From assembly GCA_030040215.1 (NCBI GenBank), contig JASHUD010000127.1, positions 1-5,922 of the forward strand: a stretch of 5,922 nucleotides of DNA, written 5' to 3'. The notes under the pieces were generated by a model, which had not been told where the DNA came from, did no database searches, and saw nothing but the letters and a program-made list of their open reading frames with translations. Shown here piece after piece: positions 1 to 5,305 of the stretch. This stretch comes from Methylovirgula sp. (GTDB lineage Bacteria; Pseudomonadota; Alphaproteobacteria; Rhizobiales; Beijerinckiaceae). Made by a program: the position numbers and the translations under genes. The first letter of the stretch is position 1; each line of letters opens with the position of its first letter.

Positions 1-41
1 CCGACGCGCTCGCGCACCCAGGCGAAATAGAGCGCTTTCAC
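1..41 (-). CDS. moaD: MoaD, molybdopterin synthase small subunit (5' fragment)
   Basis: Only the first 13 codons are in the window; the gene runs off the left edge. They read VKALYFAWVRERVG-like with a GTG start (Met when translated), matching the usual MoaD opening in Rhizobiales (M-K-x-L-Y-F-A-W-V-R-E-R). MoaD is the ubiquitin-like sulfur carrier whose C-terminal Gly-Gly thiocarboxylate feeds sulfur to MoaE, to convert cPMP into molybdopterin in the cytoplasm. The GTG start overlaps the TGA stop of pgsA (GTGA, positions 41-38), which implies translational coupling and cotranscription with pgsA. The pgsA-moaD(-moaE) order is common in this bacterial group. The fragment is short, but residue pattern and context agree well. 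The diagnostic C-terminal GG lies outside the window. Confidence 0.8.
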   Translation of the reverse strand, partial: MKALYFAWVRERV

Positions 42-640
42 GATTCTCTCTTTTCGGCGGCGTGATGAATGCTCGCCTGAAGATAATCCCAGCCGGTATA
101 GAGCGTCAGCAGCGCCGCGACCCAGAGAAGCACAAGCCCGATCTTCACGGTTTCCGGCAGGATCCGTTCTCCGGCCGGCCCGGCGATCAAAAATCCGAGC
201 GCGACGAGTTGAAGAAACGTTTTCCACTTCGCGACCCGGCTCACCGGCACCGGCACCTTGAGCTCGGCCAAATATTCGCGCAGGCCGGAGACCAGAATCT
301 CGCGGCACAAAATGATGATCGCCGCCCAGAGCGAAAAACCGCCGATCGTGCGATCGGCGGCGAGCATCAGCAGTACGGCGGAGACCAGCAGCTTGTCGGC
401 GATCGGGTCGAGCATCCGGCCGAGCGAGGATTGCAGCGCCCAAGCCCGAGCCAGATAGCCGTCAAGAAAATCACTGATCCCGGCGACGATGAAAATGCCC
501 AGCGCCACCCAGCGCATGGCGGCGACCGCCGGCCAGAAAAGACAGGCGACGACCAACGGTACGGCGATCACCCGGCCATACGTCAGGAGATTGGGCAGAC
601 TTGAGCGACGATCCGTACCAGCCGAGAGCGAATTCAGCAT
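38..640 (-). CDS. pgsA: PgsA, CDP-diacylglycerol--glycerol-3-phosphate 3-phosphatidyltransferase
   Basis: This integral inner-membrane enzyme transfers phosphatidyl from CDP-diacylglycerol to glycerol-3-phosphate. The product, phosphatidylglycerophosphate, is the committed precursor of phosphatidylglycerol and cardiolipin. From the ATG at 640 it has 200 aa, a normal family length. The complete CDP-alcohol phosphotransferase signature is visible: D57-x2-D60-G61-x2-A64-R65-x8-G74-x3-D78-x3-D82, the aspartates that bind metal and carry out catalysis. Hydrophobic stretches at about 18-40, 42-56, 84-95, 103-119, 142-154 and 166-182 fit a six-helix protein. The frame stays open to a TTG at 676, which would add 12 residues. 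I prefer 640 because the sequence SLPNLLTYGR that follows is the usual N-terminal core and the extension looks unlike the family. Neither start has a strong Shine-Dalgarno. The gene overlaps moaD by 4 bp and lies 54 bp (18 bp from the TTG) downstream of the transporter gene, on the same strand. Confidence 0.95.
   Translation of the reverse strand: MLNSLSAGTDRRSSLPNLLTYGRVIAVPLVVACLFWPAVAAMRWVALGIFIVAGISDFLDGYLARAWALQSSLGRMLDPIADKLLVSAVLLMLAADRTIGGFSLWAAIIILCREILVSGLREYLAELKVPVPVSRVAKWKTFLQLVALGFLIAGPAGERILPETVKIGLVLLWVAALLTLYTGWDYLQASIHHAAEKRES
339..360. repeat. Perfect 10-bp inverted repeat inside pgsA
   Basis: CCGCCGATCG at 339-348 is followed by TG and then its exact reverse complement CGATCGGCGG at 351-360. 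It is a near-palindrome that could form a tight hairpin in mRNA or DNA. It lies in the pgsA codons for about residues 94-102 (the A-A-D-R-T-I-G-G loop between two membrane helices), so it is compatible with coding. There is no U-tract in the sense direction, so it is not an intrinsic terminator. It may be chance in GC-rich, CGATCG-rich DNA. Confidence 0.6.
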
Positions 641-694
641 GCGACCGAGGGAACATGCCCAAGGCGGAAAGGTCAATAGATTAGGCCGGGAGAT

Positions 695-1399
695 TTAATC
701 GCAGCGGTCGGCAGCATCGACGACATGCCGGGCATGGCGATGGTCCGGTATGTGAACTGCGTCCGCCTCGCCGGATCGGTACTCGCGCCAAGCCTGACGC
801 AGGATCTGCACCGACGAACTGAGGAAAAGAGAAGCCATGAAGCCTGCGACCGCAAGATCGGGCCATGCCGTGCGGCTGCCCCACACCCCGAGCGCCGCGA
901 TCATCACCACGACGTTGCCGATGGCATCGTTCCGCGAACACAGCCATACGGAGCGAATGTTGGCGTCGCCGTCCTTGTAGCGCACGAGCAGAATCACGCT
1001 GGCCGCATTGGCCGCGAGCGCAAGCACCGCCACGGCGCCCATCACCTCGGCGCGCGGCAGCGAAAGAAAGAAGGCGCGATAGATCGTCGAGCCGAGCACC
1101 CAGAGGCTGATCAAGGAAAGGCTCGCGCCTTTGCCGAGAGCGGCCGTCGCACGCGTCCGCAAGGATGCACCGATGACCGCCAGGCTCAGGCCGTAAGTCA
1201 TCGTGTCGGCGAGAAAGTCGAGCGCATCAGCCTGCAGCGCCTGGGACCGCGCCAGGGCGCCGGCCGTCATTTCGACCGCGAACATTGCCGCATTGAGGGC
1301 GATGACCGTCCACAGGATGCGTCTGTAGGTCGGATCGAGCCCGTCGAAGCGCGGATTGCCGCGGCATCCGCAGGATTCCCCAGGATGAGAATGAGCCAT
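695..1399 (-). CDS. CDF-like cation transporter, short, without C-terminal domain
   Basis: This 234-aa membrane protein resembles the cation diffusion facilitator family (COG1230-like), whose members export divalent metals such as Zn, Co, Cd or Ni by proton antiport. Hydrophobic helices lie at about 28-50, 66-80, 92-108, 117-140, 159-174 and 180-196. Helix 2 has the CDF-style S-x-A-L-x-A-D-A-L-D-F-L-A-D, with D58, D61 and D65 (D-x3-D, the YiiP-like half site). The matching helix 5 site reads C154-S-R-N-D158, with Cys where classical CDFs have His (H-x3-D). Both ends are rich in possible metal ligands: H3, H5, C10 and C12 at the N-terminus; H216, H220, H222, H225 and C233 at the C-terminus. 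The cytoplasmic ferredoxin-like C-terminal domain of typical CDFs (about 290-310 aa) is absent. The ATG is supported by GAGG 8 bases upstream. The gene is divergent from a metal-type merR and carries its operator. The metal is unknown; the CDF assignment is from motif and length, and the regulator supports metal export. Confidence 0.85.
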   Translation of the reverse strand: MAHSHPGESCGCRGNPRFDGLDPTYRRILWTVIALNAAMFAVEMTAGALARSQALQADALDFLADTMTYGLSLAVIGASLRTRATAALGKGASLSLISLWVLGSTIYRAFFLSLPRAEVMGAVAVLALAANAASVILLVRYKDGDANIRSVWLCSRNDAIGNVVVMIAALGVWGSRTAWPDLAVAGFMASLFLSSSVQILRQAWREYRSGEADAVHIPDHRHARHVVDAADRCD

Positions 1400-1411
1400 C
1401 GGACATGCCTC

Positions 1412-1440
1412 TTTTCACGCCGCCTATTCGACCCTACATT
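1412..1440 (+). promoter_or_regulatory. Candidate merR promoter
   Basis: A plausible sigma-70-type promoter for merR: -35 TTTTCA at 1412-1417, a 17-bp spacer, and -10 TACATT at 1435-1440. Transcription would start near 1447, in the centre of the MerR dyad, leaving about 20 nt of leader with the Shine-Dalgarno GAGGA at 1453-1457, nine bases before the ATG. Bound MerR would overlap this start, as in autoregulated MerR systems. Matches to consensus are 4 of 6 at each hexamer, so this is tentative. Confidence 0.45.
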
Positions 1441-1461
1441 CTCTAGCGACTAGAGGATCAA
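1431..1461 (-). promoter_or_regulatory. MerR-type promoter/operator of the CDF-like transporter
   Basis: Read on the minus strand, -35 TTGATC (1461-1456) and -10 TAGGGT (1436-1431) are separated by exactly 19 bp. That is the over-long spacer typical of promoters activated by MerR-family proteins through DNA untwisting. The spacer holds a perfect dyad, CTCTAG-TCG-CTAGAG (1455-1441), extended by a matching AT pair on each side after one mismatch. This is the ZntR/CadR/PbrR operator architecture. It lies between the divergent transporter and merR genes and ends only five bases before the merR ATG, so the same site should control both. Geometry and dyad are directly visible; metal induction is inferred from the family. 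Confidence 0.85.
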
Positions 1462-1466
1462 GCAGA

Positions 1467-1910
1467 ATGAAATACGCCGTGCCGATTGGGGTTTTGGCGC
1501 GCAAGACGGGCGTGAAAATCCCGACGATCCGCTATTACGAGCAGATCGGCCTTTTACCGGCGCCGCCGCGCACGAAGAGCAACCGCCGGCTTTACGCAGC
1601 CGACGACGCGGCGCGATTGGCGTTCATCCGCCACGCGCGCCAATTGGGATTCGAGTTGAGCGCGGTCCGCACCTTGCTCGCGCTACAGGAAAAGCCGGAA
1701 CAATCCTGCGGCGAAGCCGACCGCATCGCCCGCGCCAGGCTCGCCGAAGTGAACGATAAGATCGCGCGGCTGACCGCGCTCAAGGCGGAGCTTGACCGCA
1801 TGGCGAAGGGGTGCGCGCGTGGCAAGATCGCCGCATGCCGCGTCATCGAAGTGCTGACCGAACAGGGACACGACCATCAACCGCCGCCTTCCCCATGGAA
1901 GAAGTCATAG
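1467..1910 (+). CDS. MerR-family metal-responsive regulator (ZntR/CadR/PbrR type)
   Basis: This 147-aa regulator has an N-terminal winged helix-turn-helix at residues 6-73: I-G-x-L-A-x-x-T-G-V, then T-I-R-Y-Y-E-Q-I-G-L-L-P and the R-L-Y wing. A coiled-coil dimerisation helix follows at about 82-112. Metal-sensor cysteines are C81 at the start of the dimer helix and C116 and C124 in the binding loop (G-C-x7-C-R-V-I-E-V-L), with H135 and H137 in a short tail. That set matches Zn/Cd/Pb/Co-type sensors, not CueR (two Cys only) or SoxR (Fe-S cluster). As a dimer it should hold the 19-bp-spacer promoter at 1431-1461 inactive and untwist it on metal binding, turning on the divergent transporter. The final ten residues (QPPPSPWKKS) are encoded entirely on the antisense of the uvrC 3' end and look non-family. 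The gene overlaps uvrC tail to tail by 34 bp. The specific metal cannot be read from the sequence. Confidence 0.92.
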   Translation: MKYAVPIGVLARKTGVKIPTIRYYEQIGLLPAPPRTKSNRRLYAADDAARLAFIRHARQLGFELSAVRTLLALQEKPEQSCGEADRIARARLAEVNDKIARLTALKAELDRMAKGCARGKIAACRVIEVLTEQGHDHQPPPSPWKKS

Positions 1911-3859
1911 ACGAGCTTGGCGGTCGCGGCATTGATGCCGTCTACCTTTTCGAGATCGGCGAGACCGGCGCGGGAGATCGCCTTGGCGGTGCCGAAGGCG
2001 TTCAACAGCGCGCGCTTGCGCGCCGGCCCGATGCCGGCGATTTCGTCGAGCGGGCTTCGTGTAAAGTCCTTCTTGCGCCGCGCCCGGTGCGTGCCGATGG
2101 CGAAGCGATGCGCCTCGTCGCGCAGCCGCTCGACGAAATAGAGCGCCGGATCGCGCGGCGAGAGTCGGAACGGCTCCTTCCCGGCGACGAAGAACGTCTC
2201 GCGGCCGGCGTCGCGATCCAACCCCTTGGCGATCGCGACGATCGCGACGTTGTCGATGCCGAGATCGGCGAGCTCCGCGCCGGCAGCTTCGAATTGCGCC
2301 TGCCCGCCGTCAACGAGGACGAGATCGGGGCGCTGCGGAAAAGCGTCAGAGTCTTCCTCGCCGCCGCTCGCGGTTTCCTTGACCAGCCGCGTGAAGCGGC
2401 GGCGCAAGACTTCGCGCATCATGGCGGTGTCGTCGCCGGGCGTTAAATCCTCGTCTTTGATGTTGAAGGTGCGGTAGTGGGCCTTCATGAACCCGGCCGG
2501 GCCGGCAACGATCATCACGCCGACCGCGTTCGCGCCCATGATATGCGAATTGTCGTAGACCTCGATGCGCCGCGGCGACCTGTCGAGGCCGAAGGCCGCG
2601 GCCAGCGCGGCGAGCAGTTTCTCCTGGCTCGCGCCTTCGGAGAGTTTGCGCCCCAACGTTTCGCGCGCGTTCTGGGCGGCATGTTCGACAAGGTCTTTCT
2701 TCTCGCCGCGCTGCGGCACGCCGATCTCGACGCGATGCCCCATCCGCTCGCGGAGCGCGCGCTCCAGCACGTCGCGGTCCTCGATGTCATGGGAGAGAAG
2801 AATGAGCCGCGGCGCCGGCCGCTCCGCATAGAACTGGGCGAGAAAGGCGCCGAGCACTTCGCCCGGCGCAAGGCTTTTGTCGGCGCGCGGGAAATAGGCG
2901 CGGTTTCCCCAATTCTGATAGGTGCGGAAAAAGAACACTTCGATGCAGAACTGCCCGGCCTCTTCGGCGATCGCGAAGACGTCGGCCTCCTCGACGCTCT
3001 TCGGATTGATGCCTTGCTCGCCTTGGATCGCGGAGAGCGCCGCGACGCGGTCGCGCAGCCGCGCGGCGCGCTCGTAATCGAGCGCATCGGACGCCTCGGC
3101 CATCTCCTTGGCGAGGAGGTCGCGCACCGCGCGGCTCCTACCGGAGAGAAAATCGCGCGCCTCCCCGACCAGCTTTGCATAATCGTCCGCGCTGATCTCG
3201 CCGGTGCACGGCGCCGAGCAACGCTTGATCTGGTAAAGCAGGCAGGGCCGCGTGCGATTTGCGAAATAGCTGTCCGAGCAGGAACGCAGGAGAAAGGCGC
3301 GCTCCAGTGCGTTCAGCGTACGGTTCACCGCCCAGACGCTGGCGAACGGCCCGAAATAGTCGCCCTTGCGGTCGCGCGCGCCGCGGTGCTTGGCGATCTG
3401 CGGGGCGACGTGATCGCCGCCGAGAAAAATATAGGGAAACGATTTGTCGTCGCGCATCAACACGTTGAAACGCGGCTTCATCTGCTTGATGTAGTTCGTC
3501 TCCAGCAGCAGTGCTTCCGTTTCGGTTTCGGTCGATACGAACACCATCGAGGCGGTCAGCGAAATCATCCGCGCGATGCGGCTCGTATGGCCGCCGCCGC
3601 GCAGATAGCTCGCGATGCGTTTGCGCACGCTCTTCGCCTTGCCGACGTAGAGTACCTCGCCGTCGGCGGCGATCATCCGATAGACGCCCGGGCCGATCGG
3701 CGCATGCTGCCAATAGGATTTGATGACCTCGACGCCGGGCGCAAGCGAGGCGGCGGCATCGACTTCGATCGGCACCGGTGGGGCGTGCGTTGCTTCGATC
3801 GCGTCGCTCTTGGCGGCGCAGCCCGACTCGCTCGATGGTTTCTCCGGGAATTGGGTCAT
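1877..3859 (-). CDS. uvrC: UvrC, excinuclease ABC subunit C
   Basis: UvrC makes both incisions around a DNA lesion in the UvrABC nucleotide excision repair complex. At 660 aa it is full length (family about 600-690). A 50-residue leader of a kind common in Rhizobiales precedes the GIY-YIG 3'-incision nuclease: GVY at 58-60, YVG at 71-73, Arg81 and Glu120. A cysteine set, C194, C206, C214 and C218, has the same 12-8-4 spacing as the four [4Fe-4S] ligands known in E. coli UvrC. The UvrB-binding UVR motif is at about 247-283. The RNase H-like 5'-incision domain holds D436 (Y-D-N-S-H-I-M-G), D517 (L-V-D-G-G-Q-A-Q) and H584 (H-R-F-A-I-x-x-H-R). Tandem helix-hairpin-helix DNA-binding motifs occupy about 603-655. 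The ATG at 3859 has no clear Shine-Dalgarno. No GTTC-N7-GTTC alphaproteobacterial LexA box is visible upstream. Usually followed by pgsA; here the merR/transporter pair intervenes. Confidence 0.98.
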   Translation of the reverse strand: MTQFPEKPSSESGCAAKSDAIEATHAPPVPIEVDAAASLAPGVEVIKSYWQHAPIGPGVYRMIAADGEVLYVGKAKSVRKRIASYLRGGGHTSRIARMISLTASMVFVSTETETEALLLETNYIKQMKPRFNVLMRDDKSFPYIFLGGDHVAPQIAKHRGARDRKGDYFGPFASVWAVNRTLNALERAFLLRSCSDSYFANRTRPCLLYQIKRCSAPCTGEISADDYAKLVGEARDFLSGRSRAVRDLLAKEMAEASDALDYERAARLRDRVAALSAIQGEQGINPKSVEEADVFAIAEEAGQFCIEVFFFRTYQNWGNRAYFPRADKSLAPGEVLGAFLAQFYAERPAPRLILLSHDIEDRDVLERALRERMGHRVEIGVPQRGEKKDLVEHAAQNARETLGRKLSEGASQEKLLAALAAAFGLDRSPRRIEVYDNSHIMGANAVGVMIVAGPAGFMKAHYRTFNIKDEDLTPGDDTAMMREVLRRRFTRLVKETASGGEEDSDAFPQRPDLVLVDGGQAQFEAAGAELADLGIDNVAIVAIAKGLDRDAGRETFFVAGKEPFRLSPRDPALYFVERLRDEAHRFAIGTHRARRKKDFTRSPLDEIAGIGPARKRALLNAFGTAKAISRAGLADLEKVDGINAATAKLVYDFFHGEGGG

Positions 3860-4035
3860 CCAACCGACGATTTAGGCGTCTGCGGCAGCGAGAAAAAGGG
3901 CCGCAAGAGATTTGCATCGCGCGCAGCCGGCAAATTTGCCGCCAGTCTGGACCCTCTCTGGACGTACCGGCAAATTCGGGTTAGCTCTTTAGCTCCGCTG
4001 TGGGGGCGGGTCCGCGGAATTCCAGTCGAGGCGAT
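3860..4035. other. Divergent intergenic region between uvrC and the lipoprotein gene
   Basis: This 176-bp stretch separates two divergent genes and should hold the promoters of both. No hexamer pair stands out clearly on either strand. It contains a 14-bp palindrome (3928-3941), a 10-bp direct repeat of which the palindrome holds one copy, TCTGGAC repeated 11 bp apart (3946-3952 and 3957-3963), and TTAGCTC twice (3981-3987 and 3989-3995). I see no RNA gene, riboswitch or LexA box. Confidence 0.5.
3927..3976. repeat. Palindrome and 10-bp direct repeat upstream of uvrC
   Basis: CGGCAAATTTGCCG at 3928-3941 is a perfect 14-bp palindrome. Its left part, CCGGCAAATT (3927-3936), recurs exactly at 3967-3976, 40 bp downstream, about four helical turns. 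The pair between divergent genes could be a full and a half operator site for an unknown regulator. The evidence is the repeat itself; function is inferred. Confidence 0.4.
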
Positions 4036-4743
4036 ATGGGTCGAAGTTGCGGCGTGGCTGCGCCCGTCGCGGGTGTGCGTAAATCGAGGCACCACGCGTC
4101 GCGGTATCCTTCTTTGCCCGGGATCGTTTTGGCATGTTTGCTCTCCGGCTGCGTGGACAACAACCTTGCGCAAGGGCCCGATCCGTCGGCGCCGCCCCCG
4201 ACGAATATGGCGCGTCGCCCCGGGGTAAGCCCCGCCGGGGCGACCGTAGCCTTGGCGAGCTTCTCCGGTGCACCGCAGGAAATCACCGACCGTTTCACGC
4301 CAATTTTCGCGGACGCCGCGAGGAGCGGCGACGTAAACTTTACCGATCCCGACAAGGCGAATTATTTCGTGCGCGGCTATCTCAGCGCCCATCCCGAGGG
4401 AGACGCAACCGCGATCGCCTTTGTCCTCGACGTTTTTGATTCGAAGAAGGAGCGCACACAGAGGGTCGAGGATGAGATCCTCATCAAAGGACAAGCAGCC
4501 GATCCGTGGTCGCTGGTCGATGATCAGGCGCTAGCCGCCGTGGCCGCCAAGAGCGCCGATGATCTTGCCGCGGTCATGACCAACACGCCGGAGGCAATCC
4601 TTGCCGCTAATCAACCGCCTTCCGACGGGCACAATGTGGCCGCGATCGACGGCCAAACGGTCGTCGCCGCTACACCCCCGGGCGCGGCACCGCCATCGTC
4701 GTCACCGCCATCCGGCGGCGTCGGCATGGCGGCCCTCCGCTAG
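4036..4743 (+). CDS. Putative lipoprotein of unknown function
   Basis: From the ATG at 4036 the product is 235 aa. It carries a lipoprotein signal: basic RKSRHH, hydrophobic LPGIVLACLLSG, then the lipobox cysteine at residue 39 (L-S-G-C), after which lipidation by Lgt and cleavage by LspA are expected. The mature part starts with a Pro/Gly-rich linker. A compact domain follows at about 69-183 (V-A-L-A-S-F-S-G-A-P; Y-F-V-R-G-Y-L-S-A-H; F-V-L-D-V-F-D; D-P-W-S-L-V-D-D). The tail is low-complexity Pro/Ser. The domain resembles hypothetical lipoproteins I recall from Rhizobiales, but I cannot name a function. The start is uncertain. ATG 4036 has GAGG only four bases upstream. A GTG at 4075 would give 222 aa and a more normal 26-residue signal. 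A GTG at 4000 is also open. It is likely anchored in the envelope and is followed 86 bp later by another exported protein. Confidence 0.8.
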   Translation: MGRSCGVAAPVAGVRKSRHHASRYPSLPGIVLACLLSGCVDNNLAQGPDPSAPPPTNMARRPGVSPAGATVALASFSGAPQEITDRFTPIFADAARSGDVNFTDPDKANYFVRGYLSAHPEGDATAIAFVLDVFDSKKERTQRVEDEILIKGQAADPWSLVDDQALAAVAAKSADDLAAVMTNTPEAILAANQPPSDGHNVAAIDGQTVVAATPPGAAPPSSSPPSGGVGMAALR

Positions 4744-4755
4744 CGCCCTTCCCTT

Positions 4756-4798
4756 CCGAGGTCCTCGGATTATTCCTTTGGGTTTCCGCTTTCGCGGA
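4756..4798 (+). terminator. Two small hairpins after the lipoprotein gene (weak terminator candidate)
   Basis: CCGAG-gtc-CTCGG (4756-4768) forms a 5-bp stem followed by ATTATTCCTTT, a T-rich but interrupted tract. TCCGC-tttc-GCGGA (4785-4798) forms a second 5-bp stem. They fill the 86-bp gap before the DUF2147 gene. Stems are short and the T-run is imperfect, so termination would be partial at best. Confidence 0.3.
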
Positions 4799-4829
4799 TC
4801 CCGTTAGTTATCGATGTGGAGGAAACCAT

Positions 4830-5246
4830 ATGAGGTTCTGGTTGATCGGTCGCCCGCTCTGCCTCGTCTTCCTACTCACCGCCTCGACGGCCGCTCTTGC
4901 AGACCCGCTTGGCGAATGGCGGGTCGCGGACGGCACGGCCACGATTCGCATCCACAGGTGCGGCGCGGCGCTTTGTGGCAGTGTCGCAACGACCTCCACG
5001 GTGCCCGGCAAGGACATCCGCAACCCCGATCCGGCCAAACGCAATCGCTCGGTGCTCGGCATGGAGGTGCTGATCAACATGCGCCCGCATGGCCGAAACG
5101 TCTGGGCCGGGACGAGCTATGACGCCGATGACGGACAGTATTATTCGACACAAATATCGCTCGACGGCGAATCGGCGCTCAAGATCTCCGGCTGCGCTCC
5201 GGGCGGCGGCCCGTGCGGCAGCCAGATCTGGTCGCGCGTGCGCTAG
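4830..5246 (+). CDS. Exported DUF2147 family protein
   Basis: This 138-aa protein has a Sec signal peptide (basic start, hydrophobic core LCLVFLLTASTAALA) with cleavage predicted after A24, just before the D-P-L-G-E-W that opens the DUF2147 domain (Pfam PF09917). Family landmarks follow in order: I-x-x-C44-G-A-A-L-C49-G; N-P-D-P-A-x-R-x-R-S-x-x-G; W-A-G-x-x-Y-D-x-D-D-G-Q-Y-Y; L-x-I-S-G-C122; and C129-G-S-Q-x-W-x-R at the end. The four cysteines of the mature protein could form two disulfides in the periplasm. The family is small, periplasmic and beta-rich, with no firmly established function. The start is secure: GGAGG at 4818-4822 lies seven bases before the ATG. It sits between a lipoprotein gene and prs, on the same strand as both, which says little about role. 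Confidence 0.93.
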   Translation: MRFWLIGRPLCLVFLLTASTAALADPLGEWRVADGTATIRIHRCGAALCGSVATTSTVPGKDIRNPDPAKRNRSVLGMEVLINMRPHGRNVWAGTSYDADDGQYYSTQISLDGESALKISGCAPGGGPCGSQIWSRVR

Positions 5247-5305
5247 GGCGTTGCGATTGCCGTGGCAAGCGGGCATAGTCGCGCCGTGACCGCGTCCCAT
5301 CCGCA

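Noticed and set aside
62..604. Plus-strand open frame of 180 codons opposite pgsA
   Set aside because: It is antisense to pgsA, which has a complete catalytic signature; the composition is polar and family-less.
725..1453. Plus-strand open frame of 242 codons opposite the transporter gene
   Set aside because: It is a shadow of the transporter gene: high Arg/His/Gln composition, no domain, and it overlaps the divergent promoter region.
640..1480. Transposon or integron origin of the metal cassette
   Set aside because: No transposase, integrase, terminal inverted repeats or target-site duplication are visible around the pair.
2230..2247. Tandem 9-bp repeat CGATCGCGA
   Set aside because: It encodes the V-A-I-V-A-I repeat of UvrC and is explained by the protein sequence.
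3860..4035. LexA (SOS) box upstream of uvrC
   Set aside because: I looked for GTTC-N7-GTTC and its complement GAAC-N7-GAAC in this interval and found neither.
2477..4228. Long plus-strand open frame of 583 codons opposite uvrC
   Set aside because: It is antisense to a fully motif-supported uvrC, rich in Arg/Gly/Ala as expected of a GC-rich shadow frame, and shows no recognisable domain.
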